Below, piece after piece: positions 53,887 to 63,893 of a stretch of DNA of 64,000 nt. The stretch is taken from assembly GCF_000147335.1 (NCBI RefSeq), contig NC_014501.1:744001-808000 (forward strand), given 5' to 3'. Below the pieces are notes generated by a model. It was not told the DNA's origin. It worked only from the letters and a program-made list of their open reading frames with translations, and searched no databases. Position 1 is the stretch's first letter. Each line of letters opens with the position of its first letter. Source of the stretch: Gloeothece verrucosa PCC 7822 (GTDB lineage: Bacteria > Cyanobacteriota > Cyanobacteriia > Cyanobacteriales > Microcystaceae). Made by a program: the position numbers and the translations under genes.

Positions 53887-55488
53887 GTGAAAGATTGTAG
53901 CGAGTTTTCCCTCAAACAACAGATCGGACAAATGGTGGTCGTTAGAGCGTCTGGCTATTTGTTCGATCACCAAAGACTTTATCCGCAATGGGAAGCAACT
54001 AATGAGCAATTACGGCATTGGTTAGAAACTTTAAATCTGGGTGGGGTAATTTTCGTCGGCGGCAGTGCGGCAGAATTAGCCCTGAGAACTCAGCAGCTAC
54101 AAAACTGGGCCACTACCCCCCTTTTAATGGCAGCAGACCTCGAAGAAGGGGTAGGACAGCGTTTTAGTGCCGCCACACAGTTTCCTCCCATTATGGCATT
54201 AGGAGAAATTGCTAAAGAGAACTTATCAATGGCTCAATCTTTAGCGGCTAAAATGGGAGCGATCACGGCGGCGCAAGCTCATGAAATTGGGATTAATTGG
54301 ATACTCGCCCCTGTGGTAGATGTTAATAATAATCCCCATAACCCTGTTATTAATGTTCGTTCTTTTGGCGATCAGCCGGAACAGGTGAGCAAGTTGGCAA
54401 CCGCTTTTATTGAAGGAACACAAAATTATCCGGTTTTAACTTGTGCCAAACATTTTCCGGGTCATGGAAACACCGCCACAGACTCTCATTTAGATTTACC
54501 GGTTCTTCCCCATTCCCAAGAAGACCTCGAAAAGACAGAATTACCCCCCTTTAAAGAGGTGATCGCTTTTGGTGTAGATAGTATCATGAGTGCCCATTTA
54601 CTGATCCCGGCTTGGGATCAAGAAAATCCGGCCACGCTTTCTAGAGCCATTCTCACAGAGCAATTAAGGGAAAAATTAGGCTTTAAAGGGATAATTGTCA
54701 CCGATGCTTTAATCATGGGAGGAGTGACGAAATATGCCTCACCCGCAGAAATCGCCGTTAAGGCAGTAGAAGCCGGGGCGGATATTTTATTAATGCCTGA
54801 TGATCCCTTGGTGGCAATTGAAGCGGTTTATCAGGCGGTGCAGTCTGGCCGAATATCTCCTGAACGTATTGCCCAGTCTGTACAACGTATTATTGAAGCC
54901 AAAGAAAAGCTCAAATTAGGAGATAGGGTAAGGAGAGATGAATTGCCCCTACAGGGGTTATTACAACCCTCTTCCAGGGAAACCGTTAAAAGTATTTTAC
55001 AAGCTTCCCTACAAACCGGGGGGAATTTCCCGCTAGAACCTTTACAGGGCAACAGTGCGAGAAATTTAATTGTGGTGGATGATTTGCTCAATCGGGATTT
55101 TTTAGACCGTCAATCTCCGGCGGTGGTGTTACCGAAACAATTCGGATATGATTTACAGTTATTTGATCAAAATACTTTAGCTTTTGCCGGGGCTTATCAC
55201 AGGCTTACTTTACTACAAGTGTTTATTCGCGGAAATCCTTTTCGAGGAAGTGCGGGATTAACTGACATCGCTGCTAATTTTTATCAGCATTTATTAGAAA
55301 AGCGGCTGATACAAGGGTTAATTATTTATGGGAGTCCTTACGTTTTAGAGTGGTTTCGTGATCAACTCGCTGGCGAGTTACCTTGGGTGTTTTCTTATGG
55401 ACAAATGCCGATGGCTCAAGAAATGGCTTGTCAAGCTTTATTCGGTGTAGCCCAAGGGAATGAGCGGTCAAAAGAATTTACGGATTAA
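53887..55488 (+). CDS. Glycoside hydrolase family 3 (NagZ-like)
   Basis: 533 aa from GTG 53887. GH3 barrel: GGVIFVGGSA, AADLEEGVGQRFS, the conserved CAKHFPGHGNTATDSHLDLP (about 187) with the catalytic His/Asp of the NagZ dyad, and IIVTDALIMGG carrying the nucleophile Asp. These release N-acetylglucosamine from peptidoglycan fragments. The C-terminal second domain (from about 370) is longer than in NagZ of proteobacteria. Starts 5 bases after rbfA. Confidence 0.88.
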   Translation: MKDCSEFSLKQQIGQMVVVRASGYLFDHQRLYPQWEATNEQLRHWLETLNLGGVIFVGGSAAELALRTQQLQNWATTPLLMAADLEEGVGQRFSAATQFPPIMALGEIAKENLSMAQSLAAKMGAITAAQAHEIGINWILAPVVDVNNNPHNPVINVRSFGDQPEQVSKLATAFIEGTQNYPVLTCAKHFPGHGNTATDSHLDLPVLPHSQEDLEKTELPPFKEVIAFGVDSIMSAHLLIPAWDQENPATLSRAILTEQLREKLGFKGIIVTDALIMGGVTKYASPAEIAVKAVEAGADILLMPDDPLVAIEAVYQAVQSGRISPERIAQSVQRIIEAKEKLKLGDRVRRDELPLQGLLQPSSRETVKSILQASLQTGGNFPLEPLQGNSARNLIVVDDLLNRDFLDRQSPAVVLPKQFGYDLQLFDQNTLAFAGAYHRLTLLQVFIRGNPFRGSAGLTDIAANFYQHLLEKRLIQGLIIYGSPYVLEWFRDQLAGELPWVFSYGQMPMAQEMACQALFGVAQGNERSKEFTD

Positions 55489-55511
55489 GATAATTAAGAG
55501 TCTTGAGATTT

Positions 55512-55840
55512 TTAAAAAGTACCACAATTCTTACGTAGAATCAGCCACCCTAGTCCTGTTATTACTCCTAAACCGACTATCATCGACGGTTCGGGAAGAG
55601 TCTTCACAGCCGTCAAGGAAATATCATCAACAGTCAAATCATTTCCCTGAAAATTAGTATTTTTATTAATAGTCGTTGTCGAGGCGGTAAAATTTGAACC
55701 TATCTGCTGATTATTAATTTTGAAAATTAACTCCGCAAAAGAGATAGGATCGCTAGAAGCCATCGATGTTGAAAAATCATACATAGTATTATCGGCTATA
55801 TTAACGGTTTTTTGCCAGACAATTTGTTTAGATTATTTAT
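55512..55840 (-). pseudogene. 3' remnant of another PEP-CTERM gene
   Basis: From about 55840: KQIVWQKTVNIADNTMYDFS, ISFAELIFKINNQQIGSNFT, DLTVDDISLTAVKTLPEPSM and GLGWLILRKN. The last is the PEP motif with helix and a basic end. The N-terminal half and signal peptide are gone; upstream is stop-rich. An ATG at 55784 exists but gives no signal peptide. Confidence 0.65.
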
Positions 55841-56295
55841 TTTATTTAACTTACATCTTTTCCCTAAAAATTACACTATCAATTGCCGACTTTATAGTAA
55901 CGGCTGAAAGCCTGTGTATACGAAATTACAAATTGCTCAAAATAAGGCTTAAAAAGACGAATTCGCTCTTGGGTTAGAGGAGCGATTCCTCAATTATTTG
56001 GTTCTGCTACACTACTAATACTATAGCTCCAGTAAGCTACGACAAATGAACTTAAATATAAAACCGTCTAGAAATCAATTTATAATCTACTAAATTTTTT
56101 GTTGAAAACGAACAAGGCTATAATCGACAAATTTTTGATAATATTGATTAAAATACTCGGAAAAATTCAAAAAAATAGGCTAAATTTTTTTTTGAAGATT
56201 TGATGAATTTATTAAATATCTATTGCCAATCTTAGGTTTTTTTTATAAACTCATAGTAGTTTTTTTGAAAGGGTTTTCCCTCTTAATTGAAAATT
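55841..56295. other. AT-rich spacer before a PEP-CTERM gene
   Basis: 455 bases, very T-rich near 56180-56280. Holds the upstream region of the 56296 gene. No promoter pair or RNA can be supported. Confidence 0.3.
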
Positions 56296-56946
56296 ATGAT
56301 GAATATAATTAGCAAATCTTCTTTTTTTGTGTCCACTGGAATGGCATTACTCGCTGTTAGTGCTTTTGGCTCTCAAGCCAGTGCAGCAACCCTTCCTTTA
56401 GGAGGTTGGAGCATTTTAGGATCGGGATCTCAAAGTGGTAATAGCCTCTTTTTGTCCACTGACGGAGGGGTGAATACTATTGATGCTGAAAGCTTTCTCG
56501 GCTTATCTTCCGGAACAATAAGTAGTATCGGTGATAATCCTACTACTGGTTCTGTTGCCGCAACAACAATTACAGCGAACGCCAATGATCAAATTCAATT
56601 TAAATGGATCTTTGATGCTGGCGATTATTTGCCTTATAACGATTTTGCGTTTTATAGCGTAGTAGAAAGCTCTTCTGAGGGATATCTTTTATCGAATGTC
56701 TCTCTGGTTGGTGATTATGGAGAAGGAAGCGGCATTGCCACCTATACTTTCAACACCCCTGGAACTTACTTAATAGGTGTTGGTGTGTTCAACAGTCTAG
56801 ATAGCGCCTTGCAAAGTTCTCTAGCGATAGAACCGGTGCCTGAACCCTTAACCATGTTGGGGGCGGCTACAGCGATAAGCTTAGGAGCTAGCTTCAAGCG
56901 CACGCTGGCTAAAAAACAAGAGAAAGAAAAGTCCAACAAGGCGTAG
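56296..56946 (+). CDS. PEP-CTERM exported protein
   Basis: About 216 aa from ATG 56296 (a TTG at 56287 adds three residues). A signal peptide (FFVSTGMALLAVSAFGSQASA), a beta-rich domain with acidic and Gly/Ser turns (GGWSILGSGSQSGNSLF, IQFKWIFDAGDYLPYNDFAF), then VPEPLTMLGAATAISLGASF and a Lys-rich tail, the exosortase sorting signal. Fold of a NF038132-like or anchor family is not certain. The nearest sorting-tail relatives are the two NIDO genes. Confidence 0.88.
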   Translation: MMNIISKSSFFVSTGMALLAVSAFGSQASAATLPLGGWSILGSGSQSGNSLFLSTDGGVNTIDAESFLGLSSGTISSIGDNPTTGSVAATTITANANDQIQFKWIFDAGDYLPYNDFAFYSVVESSSEGYLLSNVSLVGDYGEGSGIATYTFNTPGTYLIGVGVFNSLDSALQSSLAIEPVPEPLTMLGAATAISLGASFKRTLAKKQEKEKSNKA

Positions 56947-57110
56947 CTCTCCTTTCTCTTACTAATTCAACTTTTAAACAATAATTGTAGTTTATATTAA
57001 GCAGGATAGCATAAAATTCAGAGTAGTAACTGTACTGACTATATTTGTTCAGTTACTGCTTTGAAAATCCTGCATCCAAGGTCTGAGACGCGAGTTTCGA
57101 CTAAAGCCAA

Positions 57111-57674
57111 TTAGGAACGACGATAAATACCTATTAATTCGGCAGATGCCAGCACATGACCAGCCATAGCCGCTTCTAATTGCGCTTTGGTAGCTTTGGC
57201 TTTCAGGTCTAGCAAGGTATCGAGAGCGTAAAGCTTGAAGAAATAGCGGTGAGTGCCTTTTGGCGGACAGGGCCCCCCATAGGCAACTTTTTTGAAATCA
57301 TTAATTCCCTGAACTCCTCCATTGGGTAAAGCATCCCCTGAAGGGACATTTTCAGGCAAAGAGCGGCTAGTTGGGGGTAAATTATAGACAACCCAGTGAA
57401 CCCAAGTTTTAAAGGGTGCATCTGGGTCATCGCAGATTAAAGCCAGGCTTTTTGTGCCTGCTGGTGGTTCATCCCAAGACAGTGCAGGAGAGATATCCTG
57501 ACCATCGCAAGTATATAGGGACGGAATCAGTTCGTTAGCCCTAAAGGCGGTACTTTCTAATTTCATTTTGTTTGTCGAGGAGAGGGCAGAATTAGAAGAA
57601 TTAGAGTTACAGGCAAACAAAAACAATCCTAGTGCGCTAAAGACCTTTTTTTGTAGGAAAACTCGTCGCTTCAT
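57111..57674 (-). CDS. YbhB/YbcL-type PEBP lipoprotein
   Basis: 187 aa. Lipoprotein signal ALGLFLFAC (Cys acceptor), then the PEBP fold: YTCDGQDISPALSWDEPPAG, ALICDDPDAPFKTWVHWVVY (ligand-site DPDAP...HW), YGGPCPPKGTHRYFFKLYAL. Bacterial Raf-kinase-inhibitor-like proteins have unclear function. Membrane-anchored, probably periplasmic. Confidence 0.9.
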   Translation of the reverse strand: MKRRVFLQKKVFSALGLFLFACNSNSSNSALSSTNKMKLESTAFRANELIPSLYTCDGQDISPALSWDEPPAGTKSLALICDDPDAPFKTWVHWVVYNLPPTSRSLPENVPSGDALPNGGVQGINDFKKVAYGGPCPPKGTHRYFFKLYALDTLLDLKAKATKAQLEAAMAGHVLASAELIGIYRRS

Positions 57675-57842
57675 AGTTAGCTGAGTAAATCAACTTAAAT
57701 ATAATTTATTAACATCCTAAACTCAACTTTTGTTAACATTGTTAACAAATCAAGCTAATGGTTGAGTAATTTCCGAAATAACAGCAAGAGGTTTTGTATT
57801 TTAAGAGTACCAACCACTTGCAAGTTTTTTACAGACACCAAG

Positions 57843-58574
57843 ATGAATCAGCACAATAAACTTTTTAGTATAGTTGGGAGTGTCTTCGGTCTATTAGGAC
57901 TGGGAATGTTATTTGGCAGTTGGCTTTCCTTTAGTGGTACTCAGGATTTTTTAAAAAATTCAGTCTCTTCCGTTGGTACTGTCATTGATCTAAGAGTAAA
58001 ATCCTCTTATGATCATGATGGCGGAAGTATTTATTATCCTAGGGTCAGCTTTCAAACTGAAAAAGCAGAAAAAATTGATTTTGAGTCCAATTTTGGCACT
58101 AATCCTCCGGCTTATAAAGTTGGGCAACAAGTCCCTGTTCTTTATCATCCGGATAATCCTGACCAAGCTCAAATTAAGTCTTTTTGGTCCCTGTGGTTCG
58201 TATCTATCCTTTTACTAGGAATGGGAGGAATTTTTACAGTGGTAGGCTTGAGTCTGTTGTTATCGCTTAAGCTTCAGAAACAGCAATCTTCGCTGCTGGC
58301 CAAAGGACAACAATTGCTGACCCACTTTGCCGGGGTTCAATTAAACACAGCTATAGCTGTTAATGGAAACCATCCTTATCAAATTATTTCTCAGTGGTTA
58401 AATCCAGTCACTAACGAAGTTCATGTTTTTTATAGTGAGCCGATTTGGTTCAATCCCGAAGAATTTATCGAGTCTCAAGACATTTTAGTTTATGTAGATT
58501 CGAGCGATTTCAATAACTATTATATGGATATTTCTTTTTTACCTCAAATGGCACGTTCATCATCTTTAGTTTAA
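57843..58574 (+). CDS. DUF3592 membrane protein
   Basis: About 243 aa. Start at ATG 57843 (MNQHNKLFSIVGSV); the frame open from 57762 would add an unlikely basic, Cys-containing extension. Helix 1 is VGSVFGLLGLGMLFGSWLSF, helix 2 about FVSILLLGMGGIFTVVGLSLL. Between them lies the DUF3592 beta domain (GTVIDLRVKSSYDHDGGSIY, YPRVSFQT, PVLYHPDNPDQAQI). Cytoplasmic tail with TNEVHVFYSEPIWFNPEEF. Function unknown. Confidence 0.85.
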   Translation: MNQHNKLFSIVGSVFGLLGLGMLFGSWLSFSGTQDFLKNSVSSVGTVIDLRVKSSYDHDGGSIYYPRVSFQTEKAEKIDFESNFGTNPPAYKVGQQVPVLYHPDNPDQAQIKSFWSLWFVSILLLGMGGIFTVVGLSLLLSLKLQKQQSSLLAKGQQLLTHFAGVQLNTAIAVNGNHPYQIISQWLNPVTNEVHVFYSEPIWFNPEEFIESQDILVYVDSSDFNNYYMDISFLPQMARSSSLV

Positions 58575-58731
58575 TCTAAAAGAGTAATATTTTTGAGAAA
58601 ACTCTTGGTATTCCTAATTATTTATTTGTATTTTCTCTTGAGCCAAAGTTCAACAAATCAATAAAAATGGGGGTATTACCCCCATCCTGATTAGTTAGGA
58701 CAAATGTGTAAGACTATATTGAATATGCCCT

Positions 58732-59217
58732 TTATTTCATTTGGTTCTCTTTATCTCTTTCGTCCTTGAACTGTTCTAAGCGAGATTTAACATTATAATC
58801 TCCTTCGCTTGGGGGTTTTTCGGAGTCAATTCCTTCCATAGCGCCATAAATTTCTTGCCAAGCTTTTAGTCCGCCTTGAAGTTCAGCGACTCGGCTATAA
58901 CCGGCTTGTCTAAGACTGTTAGCGGCTTCGGCTGTTTCCTCATCACTAGCCCCATAAATATAAATATCGCGATTGGGTTCTAAACTAGATTTAGCGAATT
59001 GTTCCAAATCTCCTTGATCGACATTCATAGCTCCCTGAATGTGGCCATACCGATAACTATCATGATCCCGCACGTCAATAATTGTTAGTGCTTGCTCTCC
59101 TAATTTCAGGCGAGACTTGAGTTCATGAGCGGTAGCTTGAGGATGTAAATCAGGAGGAGTAGGAGTTACGTTAGGTAGCTTTTCTTTGAGTTTACTAATG
59201 TTATCTGCTATATCCAT
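58732..59217 (-). CDS. Rhodanese-like protein lacking the catalytic cysteine
   Basis: 161 aa. Rhodanese fold: LTIIDVRDHDSYRYGHIQGA and the loop that normally starts with Cys reads IYIYGASDEETAEAANSL, with Gly in place of the Cys. SRVAELQGGLKAWQEIYG closes the domain. Without the thiol it cannot form a persulfide, so it is probably a binding or regulatory domain. The C-terminal tail is charged. Confidence 0.85.
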   Translation of the reverse strand: MDIADNISKLKEKLPNVTPTPPDLHPQATAHELKSRLKLGEQALTIIDVRDHDSYRYGHIQGAMNVDQGDLEQFAKSSLEPNRDIYIYGASDEETAEAANSLRQAGYSRVAELQGGLKAWQEIYGAMEGIDSEKPPSEGDYNVKSRLEQFKDERDKENQMK

Positions 59218-59391
59218 ATATTTTTACCAAAACTTGTTTTTTAAATAGTAACGAAAGGAATTTAATATACTCTTCCTTCTCTAGAGCTAACCATAGAGAA
59301 AAAAGTTTAACTCTTTAGATAGAAAAAGAAGATTTTTTAGCAACTTATTTGATTTTTTTGCCACACTATATCCCCCACACCGTGCTGTAAT

Positions 59392-59418
59392 ACCCCGCCG
59401 GGGAGGGCAGGGTTTTAT
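59392..59418. repeat. GC-rich hairpin near the CruA 3' end
   Basis: ACCCCGCC, a short loop, and GGGCAGGGT followed by TTTT on the + strand, 42 bases beyond the CruA stop. The T run lies on the + strand side, so it is not a terminator for CruA. Shares CCCCGCC with the 50474 palindrome. Confidence 0.4.
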
Positions 59419-59459
59419 TCTAGAGACGCTGCTGGAAATGCTCTTGTCTACAAGGAGTT

Positions 59460-61472
59460 CTAAAAATTTAAGCTATAGCGAAAACTCAACAACCTTAACC
59501 ACCAAGCCGGATAGGACTTTTCTAACCAAGACTGAGATTGTTTTAACCATTGAGGAAACCAGCCGCCAAACAGGGGATTTTTCAGGCCATCAAGGGTAAA
59601 GTCTAGGTAAGTGGCTAACCAATAGATCATATCTTCAGGTCCGGCCATTTCTAAGATCCACCACAACAAAGCCGGATTTTTCCGTGCCGCTTTGATAGCG
59701 AGTCGGGTAAACATCCACCAAGTAGTTTTATCCTTAATAAAAGTATCGGCCACTTCTGGGGGTTCGGCTTCTAGGAGTCCAAAAAAAGTATTGAGCATAC
59801 TATTAATCCGTTGAGGTGATAAGATTTTTCCAGTCGGCACCATCATCCCTTTAGAAAATAGCCAGGTTACGGCAATATTACTTTGATAAGCCCGAATCTG
59901 CTCTAAATCTTCGGCACTTAATAGGTCATGTTTGAGGGCAGTATCTAATAAATGGGTTAAACGGCCTAAATTTCGCACCAGTGAACCAAAGCCGGTAAAA
60001 ATGAGAGGAGATTGAAGAGAAGCCGCGTCTCCAATGGCTAACAGTCGATCATAAGCCACCTTGCGGTCGCGCTTGCCTCGACTAAAATGGCCCGGAATAT
60101 AACCAAAGGTGGGTTTTTTCCAAATCAATTTTTCGAGATCACAGCGACGGTACTCGGGCAGGATTGTAAAGAAATCTTCATACATTTCTAATAAAGAGCC
60201 GGGATTATCGGGATGTACCTGATGATAATGAAACAGATAAATAGTTAATTCTTGACCGATGCCTGGAAATAATTCCCAAATTAACTGTCTTCCGCGAGAA
60301 ATATCGCCATGAGAGTTAAGCACATCTCCATATTGAGCATCCCAAACTTGGGGGTCAAATCCCTCTATCACCGCACCCACTGTGGGACAAACACTATCAA
60401 AAGCTCGTTTCCCATTTAGCTGCCAAGCAATGGGAGAAGCCGTTCCCATCGCGTCTACTAATAACCGTCCACTAACTTGTTTAGCTTCGCCTGTGGGAAG
60501 ATGGACTAATTGAACGCTCACTTGTTGCTGATGGATATCTGCCCTGATAAACTCGGTTTCGTCCCAGATTTCCCCGCCGGCGCGGCGTAATTTTTCGCCA
60601 CATAAAGCCAAGAATTTCTCCGAATCAATGGCCACATTTAAGACTTTGGGGGTATGTAGGACGGGGGCTTTTAAATGGGGAGGATTATTACTGTCAAAGA
60701 ATTTATTAAATCCGTCTGTATATTCTCGGGCAATTACCGCCTCAAACTCTTGTGGGCTAAACAAACCCAGGTCAATCAAGCTTTGAAATTCAGAACGAGA
60801 AATATTCCATTCCCGATTCATTCTGCCAAAAGATAGACGTTCTACCAATAGCACCCGGTAGCCTAACATGGCCATGACGGCGGCATGAACCACTCCCAAG
60901 GCACCCCCGATATAAATGAGGTCATAGGGGTTATCCTCAGAGACGGGCGCAACTCTTGCTCCGGAACCTTCAAAAACTACCTGTTTTGGTTCTTTGGGGT
61001 TACGCACACTGTCGCGCCACCGTTTTTCCCACCAATAAACTCGCTGGAGGTCGTATTCTCCTTTAGGCATTTTCTCAAAAAAATGGACGGTTTTGGGATA
61101 GTAGGGAGCTAAAGCTTCAAAAATCGATTGTTGAGACAGATCTATTTCGGGTGGTTGAGGATAATTAGGTGGGAATTGAGTTAAGAGTGCCCGCCTTAAG
61201 TGTTGACAGATCGGTTTTTCTGGCTTGATGGGAGCTTGTGCCCAACGAAAGACTTTTAAATAGGTGGTTCGTTGCACCGACCACACAAAAATCGACAGTT
61301 CTTGATCCGAAATCGGGTTGCTTGCTGTTGTAGTTAGGGAACGTAGTTGTAAACGAATGCCCGTTTTCGTTACAATTTTTTGTCCTTGTGGGGGTTGCCA
61401 CTGTTGTTGTAACCAGGTGCTTACGGCTTTTGTGTCTGGTGTGGGAACTTCCAAATAGAGGATTTCTTCCAT
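59460..61472 (-). CDS. cruA: CruA/CruP-family lycopene cyclase (FAD)
   Basis: 670 aa. An N-terminal domain of about 180 residues, then FAD-binding DLIYIGGALGVVHAAVMAML (about 186) with LLVERLSFGRMNREWNISRS, and GRLLVDAMGTASPIAWQL. The flavin-dependent lycopene cyclase family of cyanobacteria and green sulfur bacteria; the NREWNIS stretch fits CruA better than CruP, but I rank that as likely, not certain. Would cyclise lycopene to beta-carotene, the CrtO substrate. C-terminal hydrophobic, Trp-rich helices. Confidence 0.75.
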   Translation of the reverse strand: MEEILYLEVPTPDTKAVSTWLQQQWQPPQGQKIVTKTGIRLQLRSLTTTASNPISDQELSIFVWSVQRTTYLKVFRWAQAPIKPEKPICQHLRRALLTQFPPNYPQPPEIDLSQQSIFEALAPYYPKTVHFFEKMPKGEYDLQRVYWWEKRWRDSVRNPKEPKQVVFEGSGARVAPVSEDNPYDLIYIGGALGVVHAAVMAMLGYRVLLVERLSFGRMNREWNISRSEFQSLIDLGLFSPQEFEAVIAREYTDGFNKFFDSNNPPHLKAPVLHTPKVLNVAIDSEKFLALCGEKLRRAGGEIWDETEFIRADIHQQQVSVQLVHLPTGEAKQVSGRLLVDAMGTASPIAWQLNGKRAFDSVCPTVGAVIEGFDPQVWDAQYGDVLNSHGDISRGRQLIWELFPGIGQELTIYLFHYHQVHPDNPGSLLEMYEDFFTILPEYRRCDLEKLIWKKPTFGYIPGHFSRGKRDRKVAYDRLLAIGDAASLQSPLIFTGFGSLVRNLGRLTHLLDTALKHDLLSAEDLEQIRAYQSNIAVTWLFSKGMMVPTGKILSPQRINSMLNTFFGLLEAEPPEVADTFIKDKTTWWMFTRLAIKAARKNPALLWWILEMAGPEDMIYWLATYLDFTLDGLKNPLFGGWFPQWLKQSQSWLEKSYPAWWLRLLSFRYSLNF

Positions 61473-61631
61473 CTTTATCGTTGACTGAAAAATGAAATTA
61501 ATTACAAATACGGAACCGAAAAAGTAAAAACTGCGCTAGACTACCGATTACTATATCCTTAAAACAAGTTTAAAAATTTTTACCTTCATACCCTTGTAAG
61601 ATAAATTATTTTGTGCTAATTTAAATCCGCC

Positions 61632-61865
61632 ATGCACTATTCTATCCCCACCAGTCCAGAAGAAATTATCGCATTCCGTCACAGACCAGTTGACGAGGAA
61701 ATGATCGCGGCCGCCATTGCCGGTTTAATTCAAATCACCCGTTCTCAGGGTGGCTCTTTGGAAGAATTAAAGGCGGAAGTGCTGGCTGACGATCCCATAT
61801 TGGATCAAGTACAGCGACGTTGGCTCAGTCAAATTGTGACTCAAGCCTGGGAAAGTTTACCATAA
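61632..61865 (+). CDS. Unknown 77-aa conserved-type protein
   Basis: Sequence SIPTSPEEIIAFRHRPVDEE, MIAAAIAGLIQITRSQGGSL, then LADDPILDQVQRRWLSQIV. Mostly helical and soluble. It resembles a short cyanobacterial protein of unknown role. Convergent with the flippase-like gene. Confidence 0.65.
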   Translation: MHYSIPTSPEEIIAFRHRPVDEEMIAAAIAGLIQITRSQGGSLEELKAEVLADDPILDQVQRRWLSQIVTQAWESLP

Positions 61866-61878
61866 CGAGGCTACACTT

Positions 61879-62877
61879 TTACTGATTCCGCATTTTTTTG
61901 GCGGCTCCCATCATTTGGCTAAGAAAAGGTAAACCGATGATCGCTGGTAGAAAATAACGGGAAGTACAGAGTAACCCTAACGCGGCGGCGGTAGCTTCCC
62001 CAAAATAAGGGGGTGAGGGGCTAATGGCATATAAAAACACTAAAGCACCGTCACGAGTTCCCACACCCGCAAAAGTTAAAGGAAGTAACCCAGCCAAGAT
62101 AGCTAAAGGAGAAAGAGCAAAGTTAACCCAAAAGGGAACCCAGGCTCTCAAAGCCACCATAAAAAGCCAAATTTGCAACAGATGTAAAAACCAGATAAAG
62201 ATAGAAGTGAGAGAGATTTTCAACAGTTGTTGTCGATCACTCCAGAAATACGAGTGCATTTCTTCCCAAGCGGTTTGTGCTGAACTCAGTTTTTTCTTGA
62301 TCTTCTTGGGAGCGATTTTAATGGCATTGACAAAAAATACTGCGGCAAATTGACGAGAACCAAGTAATAATAAACCTAAGATTAACCCGGCAGCGACGGC
62401 CAAAGTCATGACCCAAAAAAAACTATCTTTTGGCGAATAGATAAATAAACCAAACACACACCACAACAGCAGGGAGAGCATATCACAGGCTTTTTCAAAG
62501 ATTACTAAAGATAGAGCCAGTGAGCCGCTTAAATGTCCTCTGTCTTTCATAAAGTAAGCTTTGGCGATATCTCCCATTTTGGAGGGTAGCACCATATTGA
62601 GGACACTAGCCCCTAAAATTAAACGGTTAGCTTCGATAAAGTCTAAATGAGTATCTTTAGGCATTAGCTGTTGTAGCCGCCAAGAGGTAAATAGAGTAAT
62701 GGGGATAACCATCCCTAAACTGACGGTCATCCATAAAGGATCACTTTTTTGGAAAACTTCTAGCAGATGTTGGATATCGATTTTTGAGTAAATAATTAGA
62801 AGGATAGCAACGCTGACTGCTATAGATATAAGTCGTTTGTTCATGCCGCTCTTAGAAGTTTCAGACAATAACCTCAT
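61879..62877 (-). CDS. Flippase-like membrane protein (UPF0104 / LPG synthase TM type)
   Basis: 332 aa with seven or eight hydrophobic helices. Family marks: SVLNMVLPSKMGDIAKAYFM (about 90), LALSLVIFEKACDMLSLLLW and TFAGVGTRDGALVFLYAIS near the C-terminus. The family includes lysyl-phosphatidylglycerol synthase membrane domains and glycan/lipid flippases. A start at ATG 62844 (MNKRL) is as good as 62877. No partner genes. Confidence 0.8.
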   Translation of the reverse strand: MRLLSETSKSGMNKRLISIAVSVAILLIIYSKIDIQHLLEVFQKSDPLWMTVSLGMVIPITLFTSWRLQQLMPKDTHLDFIEANRLILGASVLNMVLPSKMGDIAKAYFMKDRGHLSGSLALSLVIFEKACDMLSLLLWCVFGLFIYSPKDSFFWVMTLAVAAGLILGLLLLGSRQFAAVFFVNAIKIAPKKIKKKLSSAQTAWEEMHSYFWSDRQQLLKISLTSIFIWFLHLLQIWLFMVALRAWVPFWVNFALSPLAILAGLLPLTFAGVGTRDGALVFLYAISPSPPYFGEATAAALGLLCTSRYFLPAIIGLPFLSQMMGAAKKMRNQ

Positions 62878-62953
62878 TGTGTCATTACTGTGAACTTCCT
62901 AGCCGCTTTGAACCAGAAGCGATCTAATGTATTGATTTAATGACTAATGACCA

Positions 62954-63721
62954 TTAAGAACTTTTGACAAAGCGAATGATTTCTCGAACATGGGCGAGAA
63001 ACTGACTATCTTCCGTCAGTTGAGCGATGGCGCTTTTGGCTTCTCGGGATAACTGTTCATGTTGAGCTTTATTTCTTGCCTCGAATTGCTCTAAATTAGC
63101 GATCAAACTGGCTAAATCTTGTCGCAATTTTTGAATTTTTTGCTCTTGTTTGGTTGACCAAGAATCAGGGTTATTAAGGTCTAATTTGTCTTGTAATTCT
63201 TTAACTGTTTCCTCTAACTGATTAAAGCGGCTACGCAACTCGATGACATCCTCCCGAGGATATTTAATTTGTTCACGAATCATGGATAAACGGGCGGCTA
63301 GATATTCATAAGCCCGAATGGCTGGACGTAACCCCGTTAATAATAAAGTTGCCCCAGAACTGACATAACCCACCGCACTAATGCCGGTAGCGGCTAAGGT
63401 ATAAAGACCTAAAGCTGAGAGAAGATGAAGGGCGATGGCCACCACGATAGACCACTTTTGCACCCCTTTAACGTAGTTGAGTTGTTTTTCGTCTACAGGG
63501 AGGTCTTTTTCTTGGGAAATTGCCGCTTCTGCGATGACTGCCTTGGCTTCAAAATAGACATTCCAAGGCACGGTTACAATAACCAGTAACCACCAAAAAC
63601 TAGCAATACCAATTAACCAGTCGATTAAATTTCCCGTCGGAATGTGCAACCATTGCAAAATTCCAAACGTCAATAACATCAATATGCCTAATCCTAGACT
63701 AGAGCCGATCAAATAAAACAT
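62954..63721 (-). CDS. Unknown membrane protein with coiled-coil tail
   Basis: 255 aa. Four hydrophobic stretches in the first 130 residues (IGSSLGLGILMLLTFGILQW, IASFWWLLVIVTVPWNVYF, WSIVVAIALHLLSALGLYTL, VGYVSSGATLLLTGL), then a long coiled coil (about 155-235, RSRFNQLEETVKELQDKLD and LRQDLASLIANLEQF). Probably an inner-membrane scaffold. No family name is known to me. Confidence 0.7.
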   Translation of the reverse strand: MFYLIGSSLGLGILMLLTFGILQWLHIPTGNLIDWLIGIASFWWLLVIVTVPWNVYFEAKAVIAEAAISQEKDLPVDEKQLNYVKGVQKWSIVVAIALHLLSALGLYTLAATGISAVGYVSSGATLLLTGLRPAIRAYEYLAARLSMIREQIKYPREDVIELRSRFNQLEETVKELQDKLDLNNPDSWSTKQEQKIQKLRQDLASLIANLEQFEARNKAQHEQLSREAKSAIAQLTEDSQFLAHVREIIRFVKSS

Positions 63722-63893
63722 ATTATTTTGCCCGCTATGATCATGTTTTGATGCTTCTATGATGGAAAATCTTTTGGGAATTTAAGGCTTTGTATGTGGC
63801 GCTTTTAAGAGTGAACAGAGAAGGGTTAACAGTTGACAGTTAACGGTTATGAGTTATAAGTTTGATAAAATCCCTTAAATTTTCTGGTTTATT

